A stretch of 64,000 bases of DNA from Bradyrhizobium ivorense (GCF_900696085.1 NZ_CAADFC020000028.1:248001-312000); one strand, 5' to 3'; positions 45,541 through 53,932 are shown, numbered from the stretch's first letter. Numbers and translations are program-made. Notes: generated from the sequence alone by a model not told the origin.

Positions 45541-46089
45541 TTGGCTTCGATTCTGGCCTGGTCGGCAGCGTTTTGCGAAGATGGCAGAGCCGTCGAGCAA
45601 AGCAAGCAAGCTTCGCCGCCCGTTCAAAAGCCTGCTCGGCACGTGGTTGCCGTGAGGCAGATGCCGTTGACCGAGGCGCAAGTCCTGGGTGTCTTGGCGC
45701 TAACGGGGAGAGTCTATGACGTCACCGACAACGCACCGGAAAGTATCAACAAGCTAACTCCTGAAACGATCGCGAAACTGGATGCCCTCGTGGGTAAGCG
45801 CGGATTTGCCAACTATGAAGAATACAAGGTTGTCACGGAGAATATCGGGCTCGTGTCAGCCGGTATCGATCCGGTGACGAACCGATATGTTGGAAGCGAA
45901 GCCGTCATTCGAGCGCAAATTGCCCGCGCTCGTTCAGACAAGAAGATGTCTTCCGCCGATAAGGCGGAGAGGATCGCCGATCTCAAAGACGACCTGCAAT
46001 TTGTAATGCCAGCCGTGCAGTACAAGTCCAATATTGGACTGGTGCTGAAGTACTCAGATGCACTTGCCAAGGTTATCCGAGGCGGCTGA
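45541..46089 (+). CDS. Probable exported protein, unknown function; start uncertain
   Basis: 182 residues from a TTG at 45541. A hydrophobic segment (VVLASILAWSAAFC lies across the proposed start) precedes a soluble domain (PLTEAQVLGVLALTGRVYDVTDNAPESINKLTPETI..., later SADKAERIADLKDDLQF). The frame stays open to 45196 but that part reads as arginine-rich non-coding sequence inside the repeat. No ATG is available, so the true 5' end may have been lost by recombination at the repeat. It lies between the two repeat copies. Confidence 0.6.
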   Translation: MASILAWSAAFCEDGRAVEQSKQASPPVQKPARHVVAVRQMPLTEAQVLGVLALTGRVYDVTDNAPESINKLTPETIAKLDALVGKRGFANYEEYKVVTENIGLVSAGIDPVTNRYVGSEAVIRAQIARARSDKKMSSADKAERIADLKDDLQFVMPAVQYKSNIGLVLKYSDALAKVIRGG

Positions 46090-46387
46090 TGTGTTTGGCG
46101 TAATCCTCTTCAGTTGATCTCACTTTCGGCGGACGGCGTTGGGTCGCCGGGCACTAGGCCGCTCGGAATTGTCAGTGGCACCCCAATGCCGGACTGGCCA
46201 TTCCCGCCCCCAATCTTCGATTTTCCGAACAAGGATGCGGCGACAGGTAGCGAGGGATGGACGGCCGCAAAACGCAGGCGGGCCCGCTGGGACAGGACGG
46301 AACGCTAGCGAACGACGCGCGAGGGTTCGCCCGAGGGCAACGTATCGACGGGTCGCACTTTTTCGATCGCGCGCTCAATCAAAACAT
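46090..46387. other. Gap between exported-protein gene and repeat copy 2
   Basis: 298 nt; no gene, hairpin or promoter recognised except AT-rich sequence just before the second repeat. Confidence 0.4.
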
Positions 46388-46423
46388 TTGACACGTCGGG
46401 CAAGTCACCTGCATAATTCCATC

Positions 46424-46473
46424 ATTCCGAAATTGTCGAAGGCCCGCGCGGAGAGCTCCGCGGCGGGCTTTTT
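46424..46473 (+). ncRNA. Candidate ~50-nt RNA, copy 2
   Basis: Same promoter-terminator arrangement as copy 1; sequence identical across the predicted transcript. Confidence 0.35.
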
Positions 46474-46483
46474 GTTTGCCGTT

Positions 46484-46714
46484 TCACCAATCGGACGGCG
46501 GCCGCACGTCACGACGCCACATCTCCCTCGCCGTCGCTCCGAGCGTCGTCAGCGCGCCGCCGTCCGAACCCTTTGAAACCAGCACGAATTGGCCGGCGCG
46601 CGCGAACGCGCCGGTCCTGCGGCGCGGCGAAAGCCGGCGCCGCCCGCGGCCCCACTCGTCAGGGATAAGGTTCGCGCCCCAAAAGATCGCAGCCGATCGC
46701 GCGATCTGCCGCAC
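46484..46714 (-). CDS. Small reading frame inside repeat copy 2 (possible phage gene)
   Basis: 76 residues from GTG 46714 with GAAGAAAC upstream: FWGANLIPDEWGRGRRRL..., ending TAREMWRRDVRPPSDW. In copy 1 the same frame is broken by a missing A and the gap, which restore one another only partly. The frame is intact only in copy 2, which argues that it once coded. No family recognised. Confidence 0.35.
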   Translation of the reverse strand: MRQIARSAAIFWGANLIPDEWGRGRRRLSPRRRTGAFARAGQFVLVSKGSDGGALTTLGATAREMWRRDVRPPSDW

Positions 46715-46764
46715 GTTTCTTCAATCGCCGGTGCCGCGTGCAGCCGGCCGATCAACGAGGTCGC

Positions 46765-46836
46765 ATGACCGCCTATCTGATATCGCTCGCGGTTGCGGGC
46801 TTGATTGCCATTGCCGTGTGGGACCAGTTCGCATGA
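46765..46836 (+). CDS. Tiny single-pass membrane peptide (phage operon)
   Basis: 23 residues, nearly all hydrophobic (MTAYLISLAVAGLIAIAVWD...). ACGAGG lies just upstream, and the stop overlaps the next ATG (ATGA), a strong sign of translational coupling. Similar tiny membrane peptides are common in phage operons. Confidence 0.5.
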   Translation: MTAYLISLAVAGLIAIAVWDQFA

Positions 46837-46994
46837 GCGCAGACATTATCCAGTTCATTCCGCGGCCGCGCCAGGATCGCGCGCAGACGGATTTTCCAAC
46901 CATCGCATTTCGCACGGCCGTGCCCGATCGCGATATCGACCACGTCGATACCGCGCCGAGCGAATATCTCCCGTCCGACTGGGAGGAGAAGTAG
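46833..46994 (+). CDS. Small phage-type protein
   Basis: 53 residues, soluble, acidic end (APSEYLPSDWEEK). The start overlaps the previous stop by 4 bp, and the next gene starts directly after its stop. No family recognised; position before terminase genes suggests a prophage origin. Confidence 0.6.
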   Translation: MSADIIQFIPRPRQDRAQTDFPTIAFRTAVPDRDIDHVDTAPSEYLPSDWEEK

Positions 46995-47249
46995 GTGGCG
47001 AAATCGATCACCCAGATCAGATCGCTCGCGCGCAGCCACACCAGGACGGCCATCAACGTGCTTGTCGGGGTGATGCGATCCACAAGCGCGACGCCGGCGG
47101 CCCGCGTGTCTGCCGCCAACGCCATCCTCGATCGCGGCTGGGGCAAGGCGTCGCAGGCGATCGAGAACGGCGACGGCGCGCTCGAACTTGTGCACCGCAT
47201 CGAGCGGATTATCGTGGAGCCGGAGAGCCTTGAGGGTGAAGAGACGTGA
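46995..47249 (+). CDS. Small phage protein, terminase-small-subunit-like
   Basis: 84 residues from GTG 46995: SITQIRSLARSHTRTAINVL, then PAARVSAANAILDRGWGKASQ and RIERIIVEPES. This plan (helical, with LDRGWGK) is common just before the terminase large subunit in rhizobial prophages. Packaging role is inferred from position. It ends about 600 nt before the truncated terminase. Confidence 0.65.
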   Translation: MAKSITQIRSLARSHTRTAINVLVGVMRSTSATPAARVSAANAILDRGWGKASQAIENGDGALELVHRIERIIVEPESLEGEET

Positions 47250-47504
47250 GCGGCACTGGGCGCGGCCCGTCCGATTGATCGGTTTGACTGGGCGATGTCG
47301 CTCGCCCCTCTTACCCTTCAGCGATCCTGACGCCGCGGACGACGCTCGCGACTTTGTGTGCCTCGTCTTACCGAACCACTCTATCAGAGCGCTAGTCACG
47401 GTGATATCTATGACAGCGTGTCGGAGCAACGTGCTCCGGGTAGAAGGCCCATGTGGATCGCGAACTGCTCTTCTGTCCTTGCGTTGCATCACGGGAGAAC
47501 TAGC

Positions 47505-47648
47505 GTGGCCGATCGACGTCTTCGTGCGTTCTGGGGACTGGGCATAATACCGCTCCTTGCGGCGTTTGATTCGATCTGGTGGTTAATCGGCGTGCGTCTC
47601 GATGGGGGGCTAATGGCACCGCAGGCTCCGGAAATCCTTCTCGCTTAG
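47505..47648 (+). CDS. Small membrane peptide
   Basis: 47 residues from GTG 47505, preceded by GGGAGAAC. One hydrophobic segment (FWGLGIIPLLAAFDSIWWLIGV). It lies in the unexplained stretch between the phage small genes and the terminase fragment. Low support beyond ribosome site and hydrophobicity. Confidence 0.4.
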   Translation: MADRRLRAFWGLGIIPLLAAFDSIWWLIGVRLDGGLMAPQAPEILLA

Positions 47649-47848
47649 TGCGGCTGGACCGGCCGTTTCTCATTCGGCAGCCGGCTCCGAGCCGCCTCCC
47701 GGCCAGTCCGCGTTGTTCGACGAGCGCTTCGCGGCTTTTGCGCCCACACCTTCGGTCGCGACGAGATCGCTGAGCCCGTTCAGCGGACAACCGGTGCAAT
47801 ATCTGCCGTCTGTACTTGGCGTTCCGGACGCACCGAAGACGAGTATCG

Positions 47849-48571
47849 ATGACTGGCTTGCCGGACACACCGGGGCACGCCGTCGCCGATAGCGGTTCAA
47901 GCCTGACAGCGGCCGCAATACCCGATTTGCCCCTACTGAGAGCAGCCTTGTCGATCCTGAAAATTCCAACTGCAAAAGTGTTCGAGCCGCTGCTGCAGCC
48001 TGCGCGCTACAAGGGTGCGTTCGGCGGCAGGGGATCGGGCAAGTCGCACTTCTTCGGCGAACTGCTGGTCGAGATGTGCCAGGCCGAGCGCGGCACGCTG
48101 GCGGTTTGTATCCGCGAGGCGCAGCGCACGCTGGCGCAGTCCTCGAAGCGGCTGGTCGAGAGCAAGATCGCTTCGCTCGGTGTCGGCGCGGGCTTCAAGC
48201 TCTATTCGGACAAGATTGCGACGCCGGGCGATGGCGCGATCATCTTCCGGGGCATGCGTTATCAAGCGGTGACTCCAATGAATGAAGCGGACGTTAAGGC
48301 GATCGTGATGGAAACACTGATTGAGCAGGAGCGAGTCCGCCGAAGTGACATCGACGCGGTCGTCGTCAAGACGATTGCAACCATCTTGACCTCATTCGGC
48401 ATAGAGGAAGGTGATCGGAAAGAGCTGCGTGCGGATTTCCAACACCTGCGGCGATGGCGGAGAAGTGTGGAGCAGGCGCAAAGTTACACATTCAAAGCGG
48501 TCATTACCGTGATTGCTACAGGCTTTATCGGAGCCGTATGGCTGGGCATCAAGGCTACGCTTGGGAAGTGA
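47849..48571 (+). pseudogene. Terminase large subunit N-terminus fused to a holin-like membrane protein
   Basis: 240 residues. The first ~136 are a phage terminase large subunit start: ARYKGAFGGRGSGKSHFFGE (Walker A), AVCIREAQRTLAQSSKRLVE, up to GAIIFRGM at about 48256. There the family continues for about 300 more residues, but here the text changes to a different protein beginning MNEADVKAIVMETL (its own ATG 48278), with a charged helix and a C-terminal membrane segment (FKAVITVIATGFIGAVWLGI), a holin-like plan. A deletion has removed the rest of the terminase and presumably the structural genes. The downstream part (48278-48571, 97 residues) may still be made by itself. Confidence 0.75.
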
Positions 48572-48640
48572 TCACAGCGTAACTGCCTTCCGTCAGCCAG
48601 GGAGGAGTCGCTGGATAGTTTGAAGCTTTGAGGCTTGGCC

Positions 48641-49069
48641 ATGTACCGTATACGCGAAGTTGATCCACAGGACGATGAGATCGCAGAGACGCTCGACGAA
48701 CTTCACCAAGTGACATTCTGCGACGGGACTCGTGTGCCCGATTTCGAGCAGGGGTATTGGTGGATAGCTTTCCATGGAGCGAAACCGGTTGCATTCGCGG
48801 GCGTTGTCCCATCGACGCACGTCGCGAATGCAGGATATCTTTGCCGCGTCGGCGTCGTGATGCAACATTGTGGTCACGGCTTGCAAGTGCGGCTCACCCG
48901 CGCGCTCGAAGCGCGAGCGCGAAGAGTCGGTTGGAGCGCGATTGTTTCTGACACGACGGACCGTGTGATCTCAGCAAACAACTTCATCCGACAGGGATAC
49001 CGGCTCTTTGAGCCGGCGCTACCCTGGGCATGGCCGCATACGCTGTATTGGCGGAAGGCGCTGATCTAG
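48641..49069 (+). CDS. GNAT N-acetyltransferase, prophage-type
   Basis: 142 residues with the GNAT pattern: YLCRVGVVMQHCGHGLQVRL (acetyl-CoA loop Q-x-x-G-x-G region) and DRVISANNFIRQGYRLFEPA. ATG 48641 is preferred to TTG 48635. Such acetyltransferases sit near terminase/portal genes in rhizobial prophages; the target is unknown. It closes the prophage remnant and is followed by a strong terminator. Confidence 0.82.
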   Translation: MYRIREVDPQDDEIAETLDELHQVTFCDGTRVPDFEQGYWWIAFHGAKPVAFAGVVPSTHVANAGYLCRVGVVMQHCGHGLQVRLTRALEARARRVGWSAIVSDTTDRVISANNFIRQGYRLFEPALPWAWPHTLYWRKALI

Positions 49070-49130
49070 AAACCGTGAGGTTGACCCGCGCCTCGATCAA
49101 GACAGAAGCCGGCGCTAGTATTTCAACGAC

Positions 49131-49170
49131 AAGAAGGCCCGGTGGCTGAACAGCCATCGGGCCTTCTTTG
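49131..49170 (+). terminator. Strong terminator at the end of the prophage remnant
   Basis: AAGAAGGCCCGGTGGCT (49131-49147) pairs with AGCCATCGGGCCTTCTT (49152-49168) with one mismatch and a 4-nt loop, T-rich on the plus side and A-rich before the stem, so it can work in both directions. Confidence 0.8.
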
Positions 49171-49291
49171 CGTTTTCGGGTAGTCAGCGCTACGCAACGG
49201 CAGACCATTGGCATCCGGGGACTGGCGAATCCACGCCGATGGTTGCGAGACTGCGCTCGAGAAATTGCCTCACGTGCCTTGATCTCCGGTG

Positions 49292-49305
49292 ATCACTCGA
49301 TAAAC
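49292..49305. promoter_or_regulatory. Shared 14-mer upstream of the monooxygenase operon
   Basis: ATCACTCGATAAAC, 56 nt before the monooxygenase ATG. The identical word lies at 53915-53928 before the molybdenum hydroxylase operon. A binding site for the cluster's TetR regulator is the natural guess, though it is not strongly palindromic. Confidence 0.35.
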
Positions 49306-49360
49306 TGATCCGCGTTTCGACCGTACCTTGAACACAAGGGCATCGAGCGAGGGAGCGTCA

Positions 49361-50587
49361 ATGGTTCAGGTTGGCGGCGGGCCAGACGCGGCTACGGCAG
49401 CGGGGCCCGGTTCGGATAGTTACTCGGTGATGATCGCGCGGGCCCGGGCGCTGGTTCCCGTATTGCGTGAGCGGGCGTCGCGGACCGAGGATCTGCGACG
49501 GTTGCCGCCGGAGACTGAGCGCGACCTCCATGATGCCGGGCTGTTTCGGATCCTGCAGCCCAGGCGCGTCGGGGGCAGCGAACTCGACTATGTCGCTCTG
49601 GTCGATTGTGCTGACGCCTTGGGGCAGGGCGACGCGTCGGTCTCCTGGAATTTCGCCAATCTGGCGAGCCATCACTGGATGTTGGCGATGTTCGCGCCTG
49701 AGGCGCAGAACGCGGTGTGGGGCAAGGATCCGGATACGCTGATCGCATCGTCCTTCATCTTCCCGGCCGGTCGCGCCAGAAAGGTGGATGACGGATATAT
49801 CCTGAGCGGCCATTGGCCGTTCTCGTCCGGTGTGGAGGCATGCGAGTGGAACATGCTTGCCAGCATCGTTGCATCCGACGATGAGGCTGATGGCGTCGAA
49901 TACCGGCTGTTCCTGTTGAACAAGCTGGATTACAGCGTCAAGGACACCTGGAACGCGACCGGCTTGCGCGGAACGGGATCTAACGATGTTCAGGTGACGG
50001 ACGCATTTGTCCCTGAGCACATGACGGTTGCGGTCGCGGACCTGGCGGGTGGACCGACACCGGGCAGCGTTGTCAATCCGAATGCGCTCTATGCGCTTCC
50101 GGTGTTCTCGTTATTTCCATACGTGCTCTCCGGAGTCGGATTGGGGAATGCTCAGGCCTGCCTCGACGACTATGTGGAGATCGCGCGACATCGCGCCTCA
50201 ACCTACAACAGGGCCAAGATCGGGGATTTGCAGAGCACCCAGATCAAGATCGCCGAGGCTTCGGCAAAGACAGACGCCGCGCGCCTGATCATGCGCACCA
50301 ACTGTATAGAGGTACTCGCGGACGCCAGGCGTGGCCATATTCCGAACATGGCGGCGAAGACGAAGCTGCGGCGCGATGGCGCGTTCGCGGTCAACCTCTG
50401 TACCGACGCCGTGTCTCTCCTGTTCACGGCCAGCGGAGCTCGCAGCCTGTTCACCTCGGGAACCCTGCAGCGCCAATTTCGCGATGCGCACGCGGTGAAC
50501 TCGCACCTCGCGTTCAATTTTGATGCGGCGGGAACCAACTACGGACGGGTCGTGCTTGGTCTGCCGTCCGAGAACCTGACGCTTTGA
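49361..50587 (+). CDS. Flavin-dependent monooxygenase, acyl-CoA dehydrogenase fold (HsaA/HpaB-like)
   Basis: 408 residues with the acyl-CoA dehydrogenase fold (ETERDLHDAGLFRILQPRRVGG; SSGVEACEWNML; LRGTGSNDVQVTDAFVP; C-terminal AAGTNYGRVVLG). It lacks the acyl-CoA dehydrogenase catalytic Glu pattern and is paired with a flavin reductase gene 10 nt downstream, as in two-component FADH2/FMNH2 hydroxylases. ATG 49361 follows GAGGGAG. Expected to hydroxylate an aromatic or heterocyclic ring; substrate unknown. Confidence 0.88.
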   Translation: MVQVGGGPDAATAAGPGSDSYSVMIARARALVPVLRERASRTEDLRRLPPETERDLHDAGLFRILQPRRVGGSELDYVALVDCADALGQGDASVSWNFANLASHHWMLAMFAPEAQNAVWGKDPDTLIASSFIFPAGRARKVDDGYILSGHWPFSSGVEACEWNMLASIVASDDEADGVEYRLFLLNKLDYSVKDTWNATGLRGTGSNDVQVTDAFVPEHMTVAVADLAGGPTPGSVVNPNALYALPVFSLFPYVLSGVGLGNAQACLDDYVEIARHRASTYNRAKIGDLQSTQIKIAEASAKTDAARLIMRTNCIEVLADARRGHIPNMAAKTKLRRDGAFAVNLCTDAVSLLFTASGARSLFTSGTLQRQFRDAHAVNSHLAFNFDAAGTNYGRVVLGLPSENLTL

Positions 50588-50597
50588 GGCTTGCTGG

Positions 50598-51149
50598 ATG
50601 TCTGACTCACCCAAACATCCGCAGGACCCGGCCAACGAGCTCGCAAGCGACAATTCGGCGATCGATCCTCGCGACTTTCGCAATGCGCTCGGTACGTTTG
50701 CCACTGGGGTGACGATTGTCACCGCGATGTCGGCGGAAGGAAAGCCGTACGGGATCACGTGCAATTCCTTTGCCTCGGTGTCGCTCAATCCGCCGTTGGT
50801 GCTATGGAGCCTGGGCGTTTTTTCGCAGGGGCTCGTGATCTTCCAAAACGCCAGCCATTTTGCGGTGAATGTGCTAGCGGCATCACAGCAGAAGCTTGCT
50901 CAGCAGTTCGCCAGGTCCTCCAGTGACAAGTTCGCCGGCGTCAGCTGGACACCAGGGCTCGGCAACGCGCCGGTGCTTGCCGACGTTGTCGCCAGTTTTC
51001 AATGCCGTGCCGCCAACCGCTACTACGGAGGGGATCACGTTATTTTTCTCGGTGCGGTAGAGGCGTACGCTCATAACCGGAGGGAGCCGCTGTTGTTCGC
51101 GCAAGGCGGTTTTGGCCGATTTCTTGCTGGGGACGTTGGCAAAGCTTGA
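50598..51149 (+). CDS. Flavin reductase (monooxygenase small component)
   Basis: 183 residues of the flavin reductase-like FMN-binding family: RNALGTFATGVTIVTAMSAE, GITCNSFASVSLNPPLVLWSL and FLGAVEAYAH. It supplies reduced flavin to the preceding oxygenase. It overlaps the TetR gene by 4 bp, forming a three-gene operon. Confidence 0.93.
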   Translation: MSDSPKHPQDPANELASDNSAIDPRDFRNALGTFATGVTIVTAMSAEGKPYGITCNSFASVSLNPPLVLWSLGVFSQGLVIFQNASHFAVNVLAASQQKLAQQFARSSSDKFAGVSWTPGLGNAPVLADVVASFQCRAANRYYGGDHVIFLGAVEAYAHNRREPLLFAQGGFGRFLAGDVGKA

Positions 51150-51835
51150 TGAATCGAAAGGCACCCAACAGGCGAACGCGCGCCAAGCAGAAACGGTTGT
51201 CGGCCGACGATCGCCGCAGCGAATTTGTCACCAAGGCGACCGAGCTTTTCGCGGAAGAAGGATTTGCCGGCGGAACCCGCGCGTTGGCGCGCAAGCTTGG
51301 TGTGACCCAACCGCTGCTTTACCGCTACTTTCCAAGCAAGGATGACCTCATCAAGGAAGTTTACCGCAAGGTATACCTCGAACCGCTCGAAATCGGGTGG
51401 GAGAAACTGCTTTCCGATCGGTCACGTCCGCTCCGCGTGCGGCTGCAGGAATTCTACGAGATCTACACGGACGCGATCTTCACCCGCAAATGGCTGCGGA
51501 TTTACCTCTATTCGGGTCTAAAGGGCCTCGACATCAACCGTTGGTACGTTGGCATGGTCAAGGACAAGATCCTGACCCGCATCCTGCGAGAATGCCGCCA
51601 TGAGGCCGGATTGGCAGTGCAGAGCAGGCCGAGCGCCGCCGAGTTGGAGTTGGCGTGGGTGTTTCACGGCGGCATCTTCTACTACGGAGTGCGAAAATAC
51701 ATCTATGATGCGCCCGTTCTTGAAGACAAGGCGCAGATGATCAGCGACGCGTTGGATATTTTCCTCGCCGGATTTGAGAAGATCGCGGAAAATTCCGCCG
51801 ATCGCCGGCGGGTGCCGATCAAGGTCATTGGCTGA
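51146..51835 (+). CDS. TetR-family transcriptional regulator
   Basis: 229 residues, basic N-terminus, helix-turn-helix at about 30-70 (EEGFAGGTRALARKLGVTQPLLYRYFPSKDDLI), then a ligand domain. Translationally coupled to the flavin reductase. Likely local regulator of the 49-62 kb cluster. Confidence 0.92.
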   Translation: MMNRKAPNRRTRAKQKRLSADDRRSEFVTKATELFAEEGFAGGTRALARKLGVTQPLLYRYFPSKDDLIKEVYRKVYLEPLEIGWEKLLSDRSRPLRVRLQEFYEIYTDAIFTRKWLRIYLYSGLKGLDINRWYVGMVKDKILTRILRECRHEAGLAVQSRPSAAELELAWVFHGGIFYYGVRKYIYDAPVLEDKAQMISDALDIFLAGFEKIAENSADRRRVPIKVIG

Positions 51836-51841
51836 GCCGCA

Positions 51842-52714
51842 CTACTTCGCCATCTCGCCCCGATACCAATCCCCAATCTCGCTTGCCGTCATCATTGCCA
51901 CGCCGTCATGGCCGATGACGTAGTCGAGCAGGGCCTCCAGGTACTTGATTCGATGCGGCACCCCCGTGATGTAGGGGTGTACCGAGATGGCCATGATCCG
52001 CGCATTGTCCGCGCCTTCGAGATAGAGCCGATCGAACTGATCGGTGCAGCGCCTCAAGAATTGTTCGGACGGAAGGTGCTGCAACGCGTGAATGACGATG
52101 TCGTTGGTCTCGACGGAATAGGGGATCGTCGTCACGGTGCCGTGCGGCGTCGTGATGTCCTGGGGAAGATCGTCAATCACCCAGTCGGCGACGTACTCGA
52201 TCCCGTTGAGGCGCAGCAGATCGAGCGTTTCTTCAGTCTCGGTCAGGCCCGGACTTTCCCACGACCGCGGCGGTTTCCCGGTAAAGTTCGCGATGGTGTC
52301 GACCGAGCGCCTGATCGCGTCCGCCTGGTTCTCGACCCTGTGCATCGGGCCCTGAATAAAGCCATGTCCCATGAACTCGAAGCCGGCCTCGAGCGCCGCC
52401 GATGCCACGCGCGGATAGGTGTTGCAGACGTTGGCGTTTATAGCCAGCGTCACGGGTATGTTCCTTTCAGTGAGCGCCATGAACTGTCGCCAGAAGCCGG
52501 CGCGCATGCCGTATTCATGCCAGGACCAGTTCGGCACGTCGGGCAGCAGAGGCTGGCCCATCGGCGGGCTAAGCACGGTGCGTGGCATCGCATTTTCGAT
52601 GCGCCATTCCTCGACATTGAGGATGACCCATACGGCAAGCTTCTTGCCGCCAGGCAGGGTCAGTTTCGGTCGATCAACCAGAGCCTGATACGGAATGCGA
52701 TCGCTGAAGGCCAT
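51842..52714 (-). CDS. Polysaccharide-deacetylase-fold hydrolase (PuuE-like)
   Basis: 290 residues of the NodB/polysaccharide deacetylase fold in its PuuE-like form: VWVILNVEEWRIENAM, MGHGFIQGPMHR with the metal His, PRSWESPG, and SVHPYITGVPHR. Relatives hydrolyse cyclic amides (allantoin, imides) or formamides rather than chitin. AAGGAG precedes the ATG. It is the second gene of a leftward pair with the LLM oxidoreductase (14 nt). In this cluster ring or N-formyl hydrolysis is the likely task. Confidence 0.85.
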   Translation of the reverse strand: MAFSDRIPYQALVDRPKLTLPGGKKLAVWVILNVEEWRIENAMPRTVLSPPMGQPLLPDVPNWSWHEYGMRAGFWRQFMALTERNIPVTLAINANVCNTYPRVASAALEAGFEFMGHGFIQGPMHRVENQADAIRRSVDTIANFTGKPPRSWESPGLTETEETLDLLRLNGIEYVADWVIDDLPQDITTPHGTVTTIPYSVETNDIVIHALQHLPSEQFLRRCTDQFDRLYLEGADNARIMAISVHPYITGVPHRIKYLEALLDYVIGHDGVAMMTASEIGDWYRGEMAK

Positions 52715-52728
52715 ATCGAGCTCCTTGA

Positions 52729-53826
52729 TTAATTTGCCGGTCCGGCCGCGGCTGCATTGATCCGGGGCAGGACCTTCTCAGCCATTAAGATCATCGATTG
52801 GCGGCCGAGTTCGCGGTCCTTCCAATCCTTGCCGGCATAAAGCAAGGTGCCGAACTCGCCGACCTCCTGCTGGAGCGCCAACAGCTGATCGGCCACGCTT
52901 TCCGGCGTGCCATAAATGATGAGCTTGTCGCAGATCGATTCCAGCGTGACCTCAGCGTCCGGCTGTTCCCGCCGCGTCTTGAACAACTCGAGCCGGCCGC
53001 CGCGCTTCAGCTTCGTGAACAACTGATGATAGTAATACACATAGGGGCTGTCTGGCCCCGTGGCATAGGCCTTTGCCGTTGACGCGTCCTTGGCAACGAA
53101 CACGCTCTTGGCGACGCGCCAGTTGGCCGCGTTCGCAACGCGTTTCACGCGCTCGCAACCTTCGACATATTTGGGCCAATGGCTCTTTACCCAGGCCGGC
53201 ATCAGGAAATTCGCCGAGATCGGATCCCAGCCGCGCGCCGCCGCCTCCGTGACGCCCTTTGAGAAAGGAGCAACAGCGGTCACGACGATCTGTGGGTGAG
53301 GGGCCTGCAGAGGACGGGCAATAAATCCCTGGCCGATGTCTTCGATCAGCGTCTTGTTGATCGAAATATTCCAGTACTTGCCTTGCAAGTCATAGGGCGG
53401 CTTGCCGGCCCAGATATCGAGAACCTGATTGATCGCCTCGAGAAACATCGCGTTGCGATCGGCATCGAGATTGCCGAACACCTCTGCGTCCGAGAGCAAT
53501 CCGCCGGGGCTGATACCTAGAATGAAGCGGCCATCGAGCATGTGATCCAGCATCGCGACCGATGCGGCGACCGCTGCCGGATGCGTGTTCGGCATGTTGA
53601 TCGTGCCGGTTCCAAGCTTGATCCGTTTGGTGGCGGCCGCGATCCAGGCGATGAAGGCGATGCTTGAGGTGATATTCTCGGCGCGGTCGGTGACATGCTC
53701 GCCGACATAGGCCTCGGTGAATCCGAGCTCATCCGCGAGCAGGAAGGCTTCACGATCCTCCCGGAGCGATTGCCGCCAATCCTTCTCGAGAGGATGGATG
53801 GGCATCGTAAAGAACCCGAGCTTCAT
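52729..53826 (-). CDS. LLM-class (luciferase-like) flavin-dependent monooxygenase
   Basis: 365 residues of the bacterial luciferase fold: MKLGFFTMPIHPLEKDWRQS, ADELGFTEAYVGEHV, IKLGTGTINMPNTHPAAVAA, GRFILGISPGGLLSDAEVFG. ATG 53826 follows GGGAGCAG; the frame is open to 54447 but there it is antisense to the molybdenum hydroxylase gene. Uses reduced flavin and oxygen; RutA of uracil breakdown, a ring opener, belongs to the same class. Divergent from the molybdenum hydroxylase operon. Confidence 0.92.
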   Translation of the reverse strand: MKLGFFTMPIHPLEKDWRQSLREDREAFLLADELGFTEAYVGEHVTDRAENITSSIAFIAWIAAATKRIKLGTGTINMPNTHPAAVAASVAMLDHMLDGRFILGISPGGLLSDAEVFGNLDADRNAMFLEAINQVLDIWAGKPPYDLQGKYWNISINKTLIEDIGQGFIARPLQAPHPQIVVTAVAPFSKGVTEAAARGWDPISANFLMPAWVKSHWPKYVEGCERVKRVANAANWRVAKSVFVAKDASTAKAYATGPDSPYVYYYHQLFTKLKRGGRLELFKTRREQPDAEVTLESICDKLIIYGTPESVADQLLALQQEVGEFGTLLYAGKDWKDRELGRQSMILMAEKVLPRINAAAAGPAN

Positions 53827-53914
53827 GATCTGCTGCTCCCCGCGGGCGGGCTTTTTTGGTTGGTGAGGAACCTGCGACCTCCGTACCGCGAAGACAAGCC
53901 CCATCGAATAAATA

Positions 53915-53928
53915 ATCACTCGATAAAC
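53915..53928. promoter_or_regulatory. Shared 14-mer upstream of the molybdenum hydroxylase operon
   Basis: ATCACTCGATAAAC, identical to 49292-49305, ending 4 bp before the -35 of the downstream promoter. A related TCGAATAA lies at 53904-53911, forming an imperfect direct repeat. Confidence 0.4.
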
Positions 53929-53932
53929 AAGC

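Larger units (their letters stand above)
46388..46760. repeat. Direct repeat, copy 2
   Basis: 373 bp, the second copy of the repeat at 45011-45356. It carries about 30 extra bases near 46595-46625 (GC-rich, GCGCGCGAACGCGCC) and keeps the promoter and terminator. The operon of tiny phage genes starts 4 bp after its right edge. Confidence 0.85.

Noticed and set aside
46476..46832. Upstream extension of the frame that encodes the 53-residue phage protein
   Set aside because: This part lies in the repeat and reads as arginine-rich non-coding sequence; the ATG at 46833 overlaps the previous stop.
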